Assembly: GCA_021292165.1 (NCBI GenBank)
Contig: JAHFWL010001001.1
Coordinates: 1,612,001 to 1,676,000, forward strand
Source: Shinisaurus crocodilurus
Lineage: Eukaryota > Chordata > Lepidosauria > Squamata > Shinisauridae
Direction: 5' to 3'
DNA length: 64,000 nucleotides
In this document: piece after piece, positions 23,170-34,989 of the stretch
How the letters are laid out: the number at the start of each line of letters is the position of its first letter
Position numbering within the stretch: position 1 is the first letter of the stretch
The notes under the pieces: generated by a model
What the model was told of the DNA's origin: nothing
Database searches by the model: none
The model's input: the letters and a program-made list of their open reading frames with translations, nothing else
Program-made: the position numbers and the translations under genes

Positions 23170-23240
23170 ATCTTAAGTATATTTATTCAGAACTAAGCCC
23201 TACTGCATACTTCCCAGTAAATGCTTTGGATCGAGGCTAT
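23170..23240. repeat. Family-1 hairpin MITE fragment
   Basis: Diverged copy with CAATCTTAAGTATATTTATTC and a CTACTGCATACTTCCCAGTAA return arm. It lies about 220 nt upstream of exon 4. Confidence 0.5.
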
Positions 23241-23412
23241 ATGGATTCTGGGTATGTTCCATGAGGCCTGTTGAGGAGAAATGACAGATGGATCACGCCC
23301 CTTAACAATCATTGAACCTCAGATTAAATAACTATTTATTCCCTGCTCCTCAAATATGTCTCTACTATATGATAGGCTGTAGATTTAATTTCCTCCAGAA
23401 CAAACTGTTTAA

Positions 23413-23598
<186 letters not shown>

Positions 23599-23704
23599 TG
23601 AAGTGTGTGTGTGTGTGTGTGTGTGTCAGGATTAGATCTAATAGGGGCACTATGCAGCTCAGGTTAAGCACTTGAAAGTCCCATTCATTTAAGCAGTGTT
23701 CAGA

Positions 23705-23742
<38 letters not shown>

Positions 23743-24058
23743 GATATGGGGGCCTTTAGTGATAACATAACTGGGTCAATGGAATTTTGAGTGGCAATTC
23801 ATCTTTAATGTGATGTGGGATTCTCTTTCTCTTGGACTTGGAAATTGTGCATTCCTCTCCAATATATACATTTAAGATTCACAAATGAGCACAGGCAGCT
23901 GGAGACAGCAAGAGAGCAAGAAATATATAGCTAGGAAATACATCCCCGGGGTGCTTCCAGACCGAGGGTTCCTAGCTCTGCCAATCAAAAGACATAATGC
24001 AGCTCACCTTTTCCCCCTTAGCAGATTTGCTATGGTAGAAAGCATATCTATTTTGGTT

Positions 24059-24090
<32 letters not shown>

Positions 24091-24095
<5 letters not shown>

Positions 24096-24306
24096 GTCTT
24101 TTTTCCTGCAAGGAACCCAAGGCGGCTTACATAATCTTTCTCCTCCTCTCCATTTTATCCTCACAACAACAACCCTGTGAGGTAGGTTAGGCTGAGAGTC
24201 AGGGACTGGCCCAAAGTCACCCAGTGAGCTCCATGGCTGAGTGGAGACTAGAACCCGTATCTCCTGAGTCCCAGTCCAACACTCTCACCACTACGCCACA
24301 CTGGCT
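24091..24306 (-). mobile_element. tRNA-derived SINE (family A), antisense
   Basis: Full-length type: ATCCCGTCTTTTTTCCTGCA at the tail end through CCACACTGGCT at the head. The A/T tail lies next to a (TA)n tract. Confidence 0.85.
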
Positions 24307-24908
24307 TTTTTACGTTTGATCTTTTTTATATTTTAACTTTATATATAATTTTAATGTTATATATATATATATATCGCTGGTCAAGGATATATATGCATAT
24401 GTATACCTATGTATACATGTATTTTAATTGTGCATTTTGAATGTCTTTTTTGATGGTTACTTTTTAATTACCGGTATGTGTCCAGCCCATGTTATGTATG
24501 TATGCAACAGCCTGGTCGGCTAATGCAGAAATAAACTTGCTGTTGACTGCTATGGTAAGAAAAAGAGGAAAGAAGCAGTGGGAAAACATGGGAGGGTTAG
24601 AAATGGAGTCGTCATCTGGATCCCCTGTAACTTCCAGTGAATAAGGCAGGCCGATTGCACAATAAAAGGCCTTGTCTGGAAGCACCCCTGGAATTACATG
24701 GTTGGACACATGCCCCAACTGTCTTTATATTTTCCAAGGATGGCCCCTGTTTTCTGATGATCCTGGTAAAACACTGTCCACAATTTTTGTCTCTATAGTA
24801 TTTTTGTCTTGGGGATGTGTGTGCCTTGTTAATTAGCTTGGTCATTCTTCAGAATTCAGCTCCCTCTCCAGGGTCTATGGGAGATAAGGCTGCCATCCTC
24901 TGCATAGT

Positions 24909-25142
24909 ACTTATTTATTTTATTTATACCCTGCCTTTTTTCCTGCAAGGAACCCAAGGCGGCTTACGTAATCCTCCTCCTCCTCTCCATTTTATCCTCA
25001 CAACAACCCTGTGAGGTAGGTAAGGCTGAGAGTCAGTGACTGGCCCAAAGTCACCCAGTGAGTTTCATGGCCGAGCGGGGACTAGAACCCAGATCTCCCG
25101 AGTCCCAGTCCAACACTCTCACCACTATGCAACACTGGCTCT
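24909..25142 (-). mobile_element. tRNA-derived SINE (family A), antisense
   Basis: Full-length type, with tail TTATTTTATTTATACCCTGCC, the conserved CTCACAACAACCCTGTGAGG block and head CAACACTGGCTCT. About 25150-25400 beyond it resembles a diverged repeat also seen at about 45410-45780 (AAATTCAC/TGCATGAATGCAC-type blocks). Confidence 0.85.
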
Positions 25143-25429
25143 TATTAGCAATGTCAGAGAATTAGGGAAGTCAAAGAAATCCACAACAGATTCAAATTAA
25201 TTCAGATTTCTATGAATTTGACCTGCGGATTCCACAGCAGACCGGCTTTTTCCAAGTTGTTTGAATTCTGTGGACTTGCAGACTGTTTTTTGTTTTTACT
25301 TTGGGAGAGGATTTGTGCAAATCCACACTTGCATGAATGCACATTAGTGCAAACCTGCATTTGCATGAGTGGAAGGAAATTCTCATGCATCCTTAATTTT
25401 TTAAAAAAAAATCCGATGCCATCAATGGC

Positions 25430-25772
25430 TGTGTTCAGGCAACAGAATAACTCACACTCAAGGGTTGAGTATGGGTTGAGTGTCAGTTGTCATTGAACCA
25501 TGGGTTCTTGTTGAAATGTGGGTTATCGTGTTGACCAAACCCATCCACACTAACAAACCATGGTTTGTTAACCACAAACAACCCATAGTTTTCAACTCAA
25601 CAACAAACCATGGCTTCACTTCATGGGTTGTTTTTGGTTAACAAGCCATGGTTTCTTAGCATGGCTGGGTTCAGACAACACAATAACCCATGCTTCAATG
25701 ACAACCCACACTCAACCCATACTCAACTCTTGAGTGTGGGTTATTGTGTTGTCTGAACCCAGTGGATGATGG
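25430..25772. mobile_element. Long foldback repeat (family 5)
   Basis: The right half is a self-contained palindrome: CTGGGTTCAGACAACACAAT (from about 25666) returns as TTGTGTTGTCTGAACCCAG (ending about 25762). The left half is a diverged version with AACCATGGTTTGTTAACCAC inverted motifs. No coding capacity. A broken relative lies at 30142-30745. Confidence 0.7.
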
Positions 25773-25843
25773 AATGAAAGAAGCCCGACAATCAGCGAAA
25801 CACAGACAGAACAGATTTCACAAAATCCATATATCCCTACTTA

Positions 25844-26285
25844 GAATCATAGAGTTGGAGGCGGGCCTTGTAGGCTACCTAGTACAATTTTTTTGCTTGA
25901 TGCAAGAAACAGTAAGAACATAGTCTGATCCAGCATGGCTCTTCTTAAGGTACATCTAGTCCAGCATTCTGTTCACACAGTGGCCAACCAGCTGCCTATG
26001 GAAAACCAAAAGGAAGACATGAGTGCAAGAGCACCCTCCCACCTGTGTTCCCCAGAAACTGGTGTATGTAGGCGCACTGCCTCTGATACTGGGGGTAGCA
26101 TAGAGCCATCAGGACTAATAGTGATTGATCCAGAGCTACGGCATGCCCAAAAGATGCCTGTCCAGCTTCTTCTGGAAGACCTCCAGTGAGGGAGAGCCCA
26201 CCATTCCCTATGTAATTGGTTCCATTGTCGATATGCTCTTTCCATCAAGACATTAATCTTAACATTCAACAGAAATCTACTTAAG
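25844..26285 (-). mobile_element. CR1-like LINE 3' fragments, antisense
   Basis: 25844-25905 reads as the antisense CR1 tail (AATCATAGAGTTGGAGGCGG). 25913-26285 matches the CATCTAGTCCAGCATTCTGTT...CCAACCAGCTGCC...TCAGGACTAATAG repeat also present at 30186, 58027 and 58522. Both look like 3' ends of related CR1-type elements. Confidence 0.6.
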
Positions 26286-26390
26286 CCCATGAGAGCTAGT
26301 CCTGCCTTCTGGAGCAGGAGTGAACAAGGCTTTTCTTTCTTCTAAGTGGCAACCCTTAAGGGATTTGAAACATTCCATCATGCTCCCCCA

Positions 26391-26421
<31 letters not shown>

Positions 26422-26633
26422 CTTCTCTTCTCCAAGCTAAACACACCCAGTTCCTCCAACATTTCTTCACAGGAGTTGTTTTCCATACCTCTGGCCATCT
26501 TCATTCCCCTCGTTTGAATCTGTCCCAGTCTGTCTATATCCTTAAAGTTTGGCACCTAAAACTGGGCATAACTAACCCAAGAATATGTCCCATGGGACAT
26601 ATTGAGACTTACTTCTGGGTAAACATGTATATC

Positions 26634-26905
26634 AGCCTTGCGCAACCTGGTCTTCTCCAGAGGTTTGGGACTTCAACTCCCATCAGTCCCAGGCAGCATG
26701 GCCAGTGGTCAGGAATGCAGGGAGTTGTAGTCAATGGAGGCTGGTGGCTCTAATGTTAATGGGACAGCGTATCCACACCAGGAGCTATCCATGGTGCTGA
26801 ACCATGCCCCCAGAATAGGTTCAACACCATGGGTAGCTCCTTTAAAGTTCAGACTGAAACCTGGAGTGGATACACCACCCCACTGACATTGGAGCTACCA
26901 GCCAC
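26634..26905. repeat. Adjacent foldbacks of families 4 and 6
   Basis: 26634-26735 is a family-4 half-palindrome (CAACCTGGTCTTCTCCAGAGG ... GGGAGTTGTAGTC). 26736-26905 is a family-6 foldback with GGAGCTATCCATGGTGCTGAA and its return CACCATGGGTAGCTCC. The best family-6 copy is at 63066-63280. Confidence 0.6.
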
Positions 26906-27191
26906 TGCTGGTTGTAGTCCAAAACCTCTGGAGAGCACCAGGTTGGGGATAGCTGGGGGATGAGATTGTCCTGTATATCTCTGAGAGGGGAGCCGAGACA
27001 TCTTGTCTCTAATGCATGCATCCATGTAAATACATTGGCATGAATAATAGGGTGGCATTTCCTATGGCAATGAGGCTCATTCTGTTCTAACTTCAGGCAA
27101 CTCTACCACCTTAGTGATGTGAGTATAGAACCAAAGGAATGATGGCTAATTTGAATTCGTTTACTTGGCCTTCAGAGAGGACCAGCTTGAA

Positions 27192-27350
27192 CACGGACCC
27201 GTGGCTCGCGCCGGCTCCGCTTGTCTGAGCGTGGAAAGCTAAGCAGGGTCAGGCCTGGTGATTACTTGGATGGGGGACCCCCCTCCTCTAGTTTCCCCGC
27301 ATTGAGCAGGGGGTTGGACTCGATGGCCAACTCTATGATCCTATGACATC
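27192..27350 (+). mobile_element. 5S rRNA-headed, CR1-tailed SINE-like element, copy 1
   Basis: The head resembles 5S rRNA: TTGTCTGAGCGTGGAAAGC, TAAGCAGGGTCAGGCCTGG and ATTACTTGGATGGG correspond to the internal control region (box A, intermediate element, box C). It is followed directly by a CR1-type tail (GCATTGAGCAGGGGGTTGGA, CTCTATGATCCTATGA). The same fusion recurs at 28801-28955 (-), 44137-44307, 45219-45391 and 49371-49488 (-). Confidence 0.8.
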
Positions 27351-27462
27351 CTATGGGGGTGTTAGAGAGAGAGAAGAATTGAACTGTGGGTGAAAAGCTT
27401 TTGGGCAGTGCTTCTATTCCCACCCTACCCCACCCCGGCCATTTTTGATTATCGAGCAGCTT

Positions 27463-27740
<278 letters not shown>

Positions 27741-27924
27741 TGACGCGGGAACCCTCTTCAAGAAACTGCTTGCCTTTCAGTTGGGGCTGAATTTATTCAT
27801 TTCCTTACTAGATTTATACACTGCTCCATATTTTGATATGGAGATTTCAGAGTGGTGAACAATGAAAGATAAAACAGGGGAAAGAATGGGACAATATGTT
27901 AAAAGCAGGATCAGAAAAATCATC

Positions 27925-28415
27925 CGGAGCTGCTCTTTTCAGCATGCAACTCCTTTGCTGAAGGAACTGCACCAGCTACCTATTAGTTACCACCAGGCCA
28001 AGTTTAACGTTCTGGGACTAGTGTACAAAGCCCTAAACTTGGGACCAGGGTACCTTCTCCCGTACCAACCTGCCCGGTCACTGAGATCATCGGAGGACAT
28101 TCTCCTGGTGGTTCCACACAGACCTTAGGCCCGATTGGAGTCCACCAGGACAAGAGCCTTCAGTGTGGTGGCTCCACTTCTGTGGAACTCCCTGCCTCTG
28201 GAAGGTCAGGCAGGCTCTGACCCTGCATTGCTTTTGGCGCCTGCTGAAGACTTCCTTGTTCCAGGAAGCCTTCCTTACTGACCAGCCATGGGTTTTAATG
28301 ATACCTTGTTTTCAATACCTTCTTTTTATTCTTTTATCTGTTTTTATCTTTTTATTGTTCACCTCTCCGGAATCTGCTTAGATATGAAGTGGTATACACA
28401 GTTAAATAAATAAAT
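27925..28415 (+). mobile_element. L2-clade LINE 3' end
   Basis: Parallels the fragment at 22250-23042 from TTTTCAGCATGCAACTCC onward, with the same GGAACTGCACCAGCTACC, TGTGGAACTCCCTGCC and GGTATACA-(AAAT)n end. Shorter at its 5' side. Frameshifts and stops are visible. Confidence 0.8.
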
Positions 28416-28800
28416 AGGATCCATACCACATGAGGATTGAGCCCAATAACCTCTTTTTTTCAGTAACATAGGAAATCGTTGTTGATGGCTCTGAGCATGT
28501 GCAGAGTGTCTGTCCTTCGCTGCCGAGTAATCACAACCAGTCTCTGAATGTCTCAGTTTAGGAGTAAGGACTCCCTCACCCACCCCAACAACACTTCACA
28601 TTTTAGAAATTAGCCATTCAGGACCATGATCCATCAAAATAAGAGGGTGAGTTACAGCCCATCGATTTCACTTGGTGCTGTACCAGACTTGGGGTGGGTA
28701 ACCTGTGATCTGTGGGCCCCGTGTAGCCCTTGGCCTATCAGGGGCACTTAAAAGGTTCAGGGCCTCACCCATAGGACACAGATTTGCATAAAATCTGCAT

Positions 28801-28955
28801 TTCATAGATTTCATAGATTATAGAGTTGGAAGGGGCCTGCAAGGCCATCGAGTCCAACCCCCTGCTCAATGCAGGAAACTAGAGGAGGGGTCTCCCATCC
28901 AAGTAATCACCAGGCCTGACCCTGCTTAGCTTTCCATGCTCAGACAAGCTGAGCC
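28801..28955 (-). mobile_element. 5S rRNA-headed, CR1-tailed element, copy 2 (antisense)
   Basis: The + strand opens with the CR1 tail (ATAGATTATAGAGTTGGAAG, CCCCCTGCTCAATGCAGG). It then runs into the reversed 5S-like head (TCCCATCCAAGTAATCACC, CCCTGCTTAGCTTTCC). Confidence 0.8.
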
Positions 28956-29032
28956 TACTTAGCATGATTTGTCTCTCCAGATCCTGCAGGCCCATTCTTA
29001 CTCTCCAGAATGCCCCTCTGCAAATGTATTAT

Positions 29033-29412
29033 TTATTTATTATTAACATATACTGCCTTACCTACCGAAAAGCCATCAAGGTGGTGTACACAATAAAAAG
29101 ATTTAAAAAGACAAACAGAATAAAACACTATATTAAAAAAAATTATCAATAGAAACAGTGGCTGGTCAACCAAGGAAGGCCTCCTGAAATAAAAATGTTT
29201 TCAGGGGGCACCACCAGAAACAATACAATGTTGGTGCCTGCCTGAGCTCCAGAGGCCGAGAGTTCCACAGAAAAGGGGCCACCACACTGAAGGCGCTTCT
29301 CGGGGTGGACTCCAGTCAGGCCATAGGTCCATGCAGAACCATCGGGAACATGCCAGCTGATGACCTCAGTGACCAGGCAGGTTGATAAGGGAGAAGTATC
29401 CTGGTCCCAAGT
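29033..29412 (-). mobile_element. L2-clade LINE 3' end, antisense
   Basis: The reverse complement of the L2 fragments above: AGTTCCACAGAAAAGGGGCC, CACTGAAGGCGCTTCTCG, GACCAGGCAGGTTGATAAGG. The (ATTT) tail lies at 29025-29045. Inactive. Confidence 0.75.
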
Positions 29413-30042
29413 TGCTTAATGAGTTTTTCTTCTGGTTCGTGAGTGGTTGAGAAGGAATGACGTGGCACAAAGAAAGAAAGAGTGATGCAATGCTTGAAAC
29501 CACGCCCATGTTTGGCTCTGGCTCCACCCACCATGGGCTGCAGTCCTCTCCCCACTGACTTTTCCCATGGGTTGACAGCCCTTCATAGGAAAAAAAAGAT
29601 TCCTTAACCCTGGCTTTGATAGATGGAGCAACAGCAGACCAAAACTGATTTTTAAGTTGAGTCATTTTGAAACCGTAGAAATGTATACATGGATGTTAAG
29701 ATCGTCAAGGAAATAACCAGAAATATATGAAAACAAATGTCACAGTACTGCAGAATTGCTTTTGATATTTCTGTTCAGTTTAATAGCTAGGGAGGGAGGG
29801 CTGGGTTGACGGGTCTCCTCTGTTTGCAAAAGGGAATCATAATAGAACACATTCTAATAAAATTTGTGAAAGCTGACATTAGGTACATTGTATTATTTAT
29901 GGGGTGTAAAGTGTATAAAATATTAATATAAGAAGAATGTGCAGAATTGTTACTTTATATGTTAACTTTATCAGGAAGGAAGGAAGGAGAGTATCATGAT
30001 TTTTCCATGGTCCCCTAGTCCTATACAATCTCCCTCACACAC

Positions 30043-30114
<72 letters not shown>
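30043..30114. repeat. (AC)n(GA)n compound microsatellite
   Basis: A long CA tract passes directly into a GA tract. It lies in the middle of intron 5 with no splice site nearby. Confidence 0.95.
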
Positions 30115-30116
<2 letters not shown>

Positions 30117-30141
30117 CTTCTGTACTCTTATTATTCCACAA

Positions 30142-30745
30142 TGGCTGGATTCAGACAACATGATAAACCACACTCAAGGGTTAGAACATAAGAAGAGCCC
30201 TGCTGAATCAGACAAAGGGTCCATCTAGTCCAGCATTCTGTTAACACAGTTGCCAACTAGCTGCCCACGGGATCCCACAAGCAGGACAGGAGTGCAACAG
30301 CAACTTCCCACCCATGTTCCCCAGCAACTTAGGCATACTGCCTGTGATACTGAAGGAAGCACATAGCCAATCAGGACTAGTAGCCACCGGATGGCCTTCT
30401 CCTCCATTAATATGTCTAATCCCCTTTTCAAGCCATGTCCTCCAAATTGGTGGCCATCACCACATCCTGTGGAAGTGAGTTCCATAGTTTAACTCTGCGC
30501 TGTGTGAAGAGGTCCTTCCTTTTATCTGTCCTGAATCTCCCACGAATCAGCTTCATGGGATGACCCTGGGTTCTAGTATTATGATTGAGAGTTGTCATTG
30601 AAACATGGGTTGTCATTGAAACATGGGTTGTCATTGAAACTTGGGTTATTATCGTCTTGTCTGAACCCAGCCACACTAACAAACCATGGTTTGTTAACCA
30701 TGACCAACACATGAAGAGAACCCATGGTTTGTTGTTGAGCTGTGA
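30142..30745. mobile_element. Family-5 foldback interrupted by a CR1-like fragment
   Basis: The left end GGCTGGATTCAGACAACATG (30144-30163) pairs with CTTGTCTGAACCCAGCC ending near 30672. Between them, 30186-30590 is a CR1-like antisense repeat (AGAACATAAGAAGAGCCCTG ... CTTCATGGGATGACC). After it, ACATGGGTTGTCATTGAA occurs three times in tandem. The CR1-like fragment therefore inserted into, or replaced the middle of, an older foldback. Confidence 0.65.
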
Positions 30746-31024
30746 ACTGTGAATGTTAAGCTATTAAATCCAGATTCTGACATTAGCGAACTGCACCGCT
30801 GCAAAGTCCAGTAGTCAGTGGTACAGTTGGGTAATTTTAGACTCTGTGTTTAATGGTCCTTACATCCTACCCTCCACATTTAGATGTTAATAAGTATTCC
30901 TTTAGTTTCATCCAAACCCGGTAAGCCAGCCATGCTGCATTCGAGGCACCACGTGCGCATTCTGCTGAGTGGGGCTCTGGACATCTGCCCCTTCAAGTTT
31001 TGCCCTGACGGCGCCACTCAGGTT

Positions 31025-31500
31025 CAGGGGTGGTGCTAGGTACCAAAAAGATCAGGGGCTCAGGCCCACAGGACAAAAAAAGGAAAAAAAAGCACAAACT
31101 TGCATATGCTAATTTACATATGCTCTAAAGTGTGTGTGTGTGTGTGTGTGTGTCTTTCAAGGACCCTGCCTCCTAAGGACACCCTGATTTGTAAAAAAAA
31201 GGATGTCTGGACAGGGGAGACGAGGGCATTTGATTTCAGGAAAAAAAATTCTCAGGCAGAAAGATTGGGGTGGGGGAGGCAGCAGGAGGTGAAACACCTT
31301 TGGGCCAAAAACCAGCTAATCCAGGGGGATCAGATGCGACAGAGATTATCAGGGCCCCTGGAGCTTTATTTCAGCAAGTGCCCATGGACAGCAGGGTGGT
31401 GGGGCAGATGGCCTCCCAGAGATTCGGGGCTCCAAATGAAAGATTTGGGGCTCCTCTGCACATGCCTTTGCTAAATAGAATGAAGTAGATTCACCACCAG
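31025..31500 (+). repeat. Medium interspersed repeat (paralogue at 47590-47990, - strand)
   Basis: Blocks CTTTCAAGGACCCTGCCTCC, GACACCCTGATTTG, AGGCAGAAAGATT, TCAGATGCGACAGAGATTAT and AGATTCGGGGCTCCAAATGA recur in the same order, reversed, at 47590-47990. A GT tract (31131-31153) lies inside. No recognisable protein domain and no clear terminal repeats seen. Confidence 0.55.
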
Positions 31501-31517
31501 CAGCACCAGCAATTAGA

Positions 31518-31641
31518 TCAGCCTTCCTCAACCTGGTGCCTTCCAGACATATTGGGCTACAACAACTCTTGGCAACCCCGAGCCACGCTGGGAGTTCTGC
31601 TCCCGCACATCTGCGGGGCACCAGGGTTGGAGAAGTCTGAA
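31518..31641. repeat. Family-4 foldback (hAT-like, decayed)
   Basis: Begins CAGCCTTCCTCAACCTGGTG and ends GGCACCAGGGTTGGAGAAG with internal GGGAGTTCTGCTC. CAG-type ends fit hAT non-autonomous elements, but the target duplication is no longer clear. Confidence 0.6.
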
Positions 31642-32060
31642 CAACATCTCCCCATTGGCCAGCCGACTTTGCACCAAGGCCAAGGTGGCTTTGATTAAGC
31701 TGAGGCTGACAGCGGAAACACCGAGACGGGCAATCTGTGCCAGGAAGGGTGCTTGGTCGTGAATAAAGTTGGACTTAATTTGATGGAAGTGTGCGTTTGA
31801 TGCACGCTGGTGGCAGTCGCGCCTTGTCAACAGTTGGCTCTAATTGAGCTCATGCTCGAGAAGTGGTGCTTGTTGCAGACACGTGGGAGGGAGATGTGAG
31901 GTGAAATGGAAGACAGCAGCGCCTTGTAAACAGGATCTGTACAACGTGCTGAATGATGTAGTATCCTCGAATGAAGTGGAGCCCGGTGCAGGTTACTGTT
32001 TGAATTAATCTTGACGCCTGGCAGGAGACTGACCAAAAAAAGAAGAAACCTCCAGTATGG
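31640..32060. promoter_or_regulatory. Repeat-poor intron-5 block, candidate regulatory element
   Basis: About 400 nt without microsatellites or recognisable repeats, in an otherwise repeat-packed intron. It carries CCATTGGCC, TTAATTTGATGG, CTAATTGAGCTC, GAATTAATCTTGAC and ACACGTGGG (E-box), a mix of homeodomain-like and E-box motifs. Conservation cannot be tested here. The call rests on repeat depletion and motif content only. Confidence 0.35.
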
Positions 32061-32198
32061 CCCAGCTTAATCTGAGCCATTCCTCACCTGGACTTAGCCC
32101 TAGAACCTCTTTGTGTGTTTTTTTTCACTGTCCGGCCTTTAGCTGTGTAACCTGTGAAGTAATCAGGGCATGAATCTAATCAAGGGTGCCCAGGTGCC

Positions 32199-32316
32199 AA
32201 AGAGGATGGGGCTCTTGCACCTTTAATAGCTGCATGGAAAAGGGCATTTCAGCAGGTGCAGCTTGTCATTCACTCTTCTACGCAGCTATTAAAGGTGCAG
32301 GAGCCCCATCCTCTTT
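32199..32316. repeat. Foldback with about 35-nt arms
   Basis: The arm AAGAGGATGGGGCTCTTGCA..CCTTTAATAGCTGC (32199-32233) returns as GCAGCTATTAAAGG..GAGCCCCATCCTCTT (32282-32316) across a loop of about 48 nt. It does not match the other foldback families in the window. Confidence 0.75.
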
Positions 32317-32398
32317 TGCATCTGGCCAGTCTGCAGTCTCGCTCCCTCTTTCCTACTGGGAAGTGAGCCACACTGAGCTCCCAGATGAGTATGTATAG

Positions 32399-33000
32399 CA
32401 GCTTTCTCCAACCTGGTGCCCTCCAGATGTTTTAGTCTTCAACTCCCACCAGCCCCAGCCAGCCTGGCCAATGCTCAGGAATCCTGGGAAATGTAGTTTA
32501 AACCATCTTCAGGGCAGCAGGTTGGGGAAGGTGATGCTCCTGCACCCTTTCTTACAACCACAGTTTGCTGCATTGTTTCTTGGCCTTTGTGGTGTCGTCG
32601 TCCCGTCCCCCCCCATTCTAAGAGGTTGAAATTCCTCTCCTAAAGCTTGGTTTCTGGCAGTAAGAGCTTTAAGTTAAAATATGCTGGTGGGTTTTTTTAG
32701 CCCCACCCCCTTTACATTTAGCCCTGCCCATCACCAGAATGCGGCCCCCAAGAGCTTCTCCAAAATGGAATTCGGCCCTTGGGCTGAAAGAGGTTCCTCA
32801 CATGTGCAATATATATAGAAGAGTAGCTCTTTGCTGGATGTTCTCTGTCATCTTCCTTCTTTCCAGGCTTAAGATACACTTAAGCATAGGCTGCATACAG
32901 GGGTGGGGGACCTGTGGTCATCCAGATACTTCTGGACTACAGTTCCTATCAGCCCCAGTCGGCATGGCTGAGGGTCAAGGGTGATGAGAGATGTATTTGA
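32399..33000. repeat. Family-4 foldbacks and a 32.6-32.8 kb interspersed repeat
   Basis: 32399-32536 and 32901-32990 are family-4 palindromes. 32610-32802 (GAGGTTGAAATTCCTCTCC ... GGAATTCGGCCCTTGGGCTG) has a clear paralogue at 42017-42213. The paralogues show independent substitutions and no coding content. Confidence 0.6.
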
Positions 33001-33020
33001 GAAACATCTCCAAGGCCATT

Positions 33021-33248
33021 GGTTTATTTATTTATATTTATATCCCGCCTTTTTCCTGAAAGGAACCCAAGGCAGTTTACCTACTCCTACTCTCCATGTT
33101 ATTCTCACACAACAACCCTGTGAGGTAGGTGAGGCTGGGAGTCAGTGACTGGCCCAAAGTCACCCAGTGAGCTTCATGGCTGAGTGGGGACTAGAACCCG
33201 GATCTCCCGAGTCCCAGTCCGACACTCTCACCACTGCACTGGCTCTCC
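33021..33248 (-). mobile_element. tRNA-derived SINE (family A), antisense
   Basis: Full-length type with a TTTATTTATTTATATTTATA tail, GGAACCCAAGGCAGTTTACC and a CACTGCACTGGCTCTC head. It shows a small deletion near the head. Confidence 0.85.
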
Positions 33249-33450
33249 AGTGTGGTTCCTCATCACTGGACGACAGCATTAATCCCCAACTGGCTTGCCT
33301 TCTTAAAATCGAAATAGTTTGGCCAGTTTGGTTGGGGAGGTGGTGGGTTTGCTTGGCTCTTTGGATTTGATCTCTAGGGAAGTATTGTAGCTTTGCAGTC
33401 TGCTCACTGCCTTCCTCCGTTTACTCTGAGGAATCCCTAATCAAGTATAA

Positions 33451-33538
33451 TTATTCAGGGAAATGTGGAGGCATGCCAGTTCAAGGAAATACGGAGACAT
33501 GCCAATTATTCAAGGAAAATATGGAGACATGCCAATTT
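33451..33538. repeat. Three-unit tandem repeat, about 29 nt
   Basis: Three imperfect copies of TTCAAGGAAATACGGAGACA-TGCCAATTA-type units. They diverge by several substitutions. No known function. Confidence 0.75.
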
Positions 33539-34115
33539 TCTTGGTACTCCAGCCATGACTCTATCCAAAACCCTACTTCTCCATCCACCAGGGAACTTTT
33601 CCAAAGAGATTAAGGTGTCGGTAGCTGCCATGTGTGGTTGAGGGCAGTCAATTAATATTGGTGCACTTATCCAGCCAGCTAGAATAATATTCTTCCCAAA
33701 TCAAAGTCGGTTCGGCGACACAAGCCTTTTGTGTCCTGACCCCCATAGACTGTGTCAGCTTCCCGCTGAAACAGAATATAGAGACTATGAAATTGGAAGT
33801 CTGTCCTAGAGATTAGGTACATGCCTTTCCCACTTGGAATTATTATTTTGAATGATATTCAACTATGTTTTTCTTTTTAAAAAAACCAGAAACAGAGTTG
33901 TGGTTGGAAATATACTCACACTAGCAAAAATTATTGTTGCAAAAAACTGGCCCAACTCCAATGCTCCTAATATAGAACAGTGGTTGAGGTTGGGGGGAGA
34001 ATGGCTTATTTATTTATTACATGTTTATAGTGCCCAATGGCCAAAGCTCTCTGGGTGGTTCACAAAACAAAACTTAAAGCCATAAAATACAATAACATAG
34101 CAAGACATAATATAA

Positions 34116-34670
34116 AAACCTTACGTTCGAAGCAGAATAAATCCACAGTAAAAATCAAAGTAAAATCCAGTAACAGTGCAAAGATCTCAAAACACACTAA
34201 GTGCACAATCCCATGGCTCTTAAGACTGAAAGAGAAAAAAAAAAACTCTGGGAGATGTAGAACTTCCCCCCCTGTCTAAACATGCATAGGATTGCACCTT
34301 TACATGGTCCCCCTCCTCTCCATTTTGTCTTCACAACAACCCTGTGAAGTAGGTCAGGCTGAGAGTCAGGGCACAATCCAGTGGTGATGCCCACAGAACT
34401 CAGAGGATTATGGGTATCCCTATGCAAAGCAGGAGGAGCGCAGAGGAAGGTTTAAACCTTACGTTTAAAACAGAATAAACCCACAGTTTTAAAAAAATAA
34501 ATCAGAGTAAAAGCTAGCAACAGTGCAAAGATCTCAAAACGCACTAAGGGTGCAATCCTATGCATGTTTCAACAGAAAAAAAAAATGTCATACTACTCCC
34601 AGCATTCCCCAGCCAGCCATGCTGGGAGTTGTAGGACTTTTTTCTGTCTAAAAATGCATAGGATTGTGCC
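34116..34670. repeat. Direct duplication of an LINE-3'-end plus MITE block
   Basis: The segment AAACCTTACG..GCAGAATAAATCC..GTGCAAAGATCTCAAAAC followed by a family-2 MITE occurs at 34116-34298 and again at 34452-34670. Both MITEs sit at exactly the same point after ACTAA, which is best explained by one duplication rather than two insertions. A truncated family-A SINE remnant (34299-34370, antisense) lies between them. The unit's left part resembles an antisense L2-type 3' end. Confidence 0.75.
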
Positions 34671-34989
34671 ATAACACCATTTTTAAAGAAACAAAAGACT
34701 AAAACTTCGGGGGGGGGGGGGTGAGGGGTGGTGGGAAAAGACTGGATGCTAAAAGGACCACAGTCCCACCAGTTGTGGAATGGTGCACATGGTGCAAATG
34801 AGCAATGTCACTTCAATATATATATATATATATATATATATATGGTCAGGTAGTGACAACTCTATATAAAAAGGTGGAGATACTTGATGGATGTGTGGAA
34901 ATGTACTTATAGAACAGATGGCATGAGATGACAGATTTTAGATACTTTACAATATGCATTTCAGTTCCTTTCCTTCTTTCTTTCCTCTC

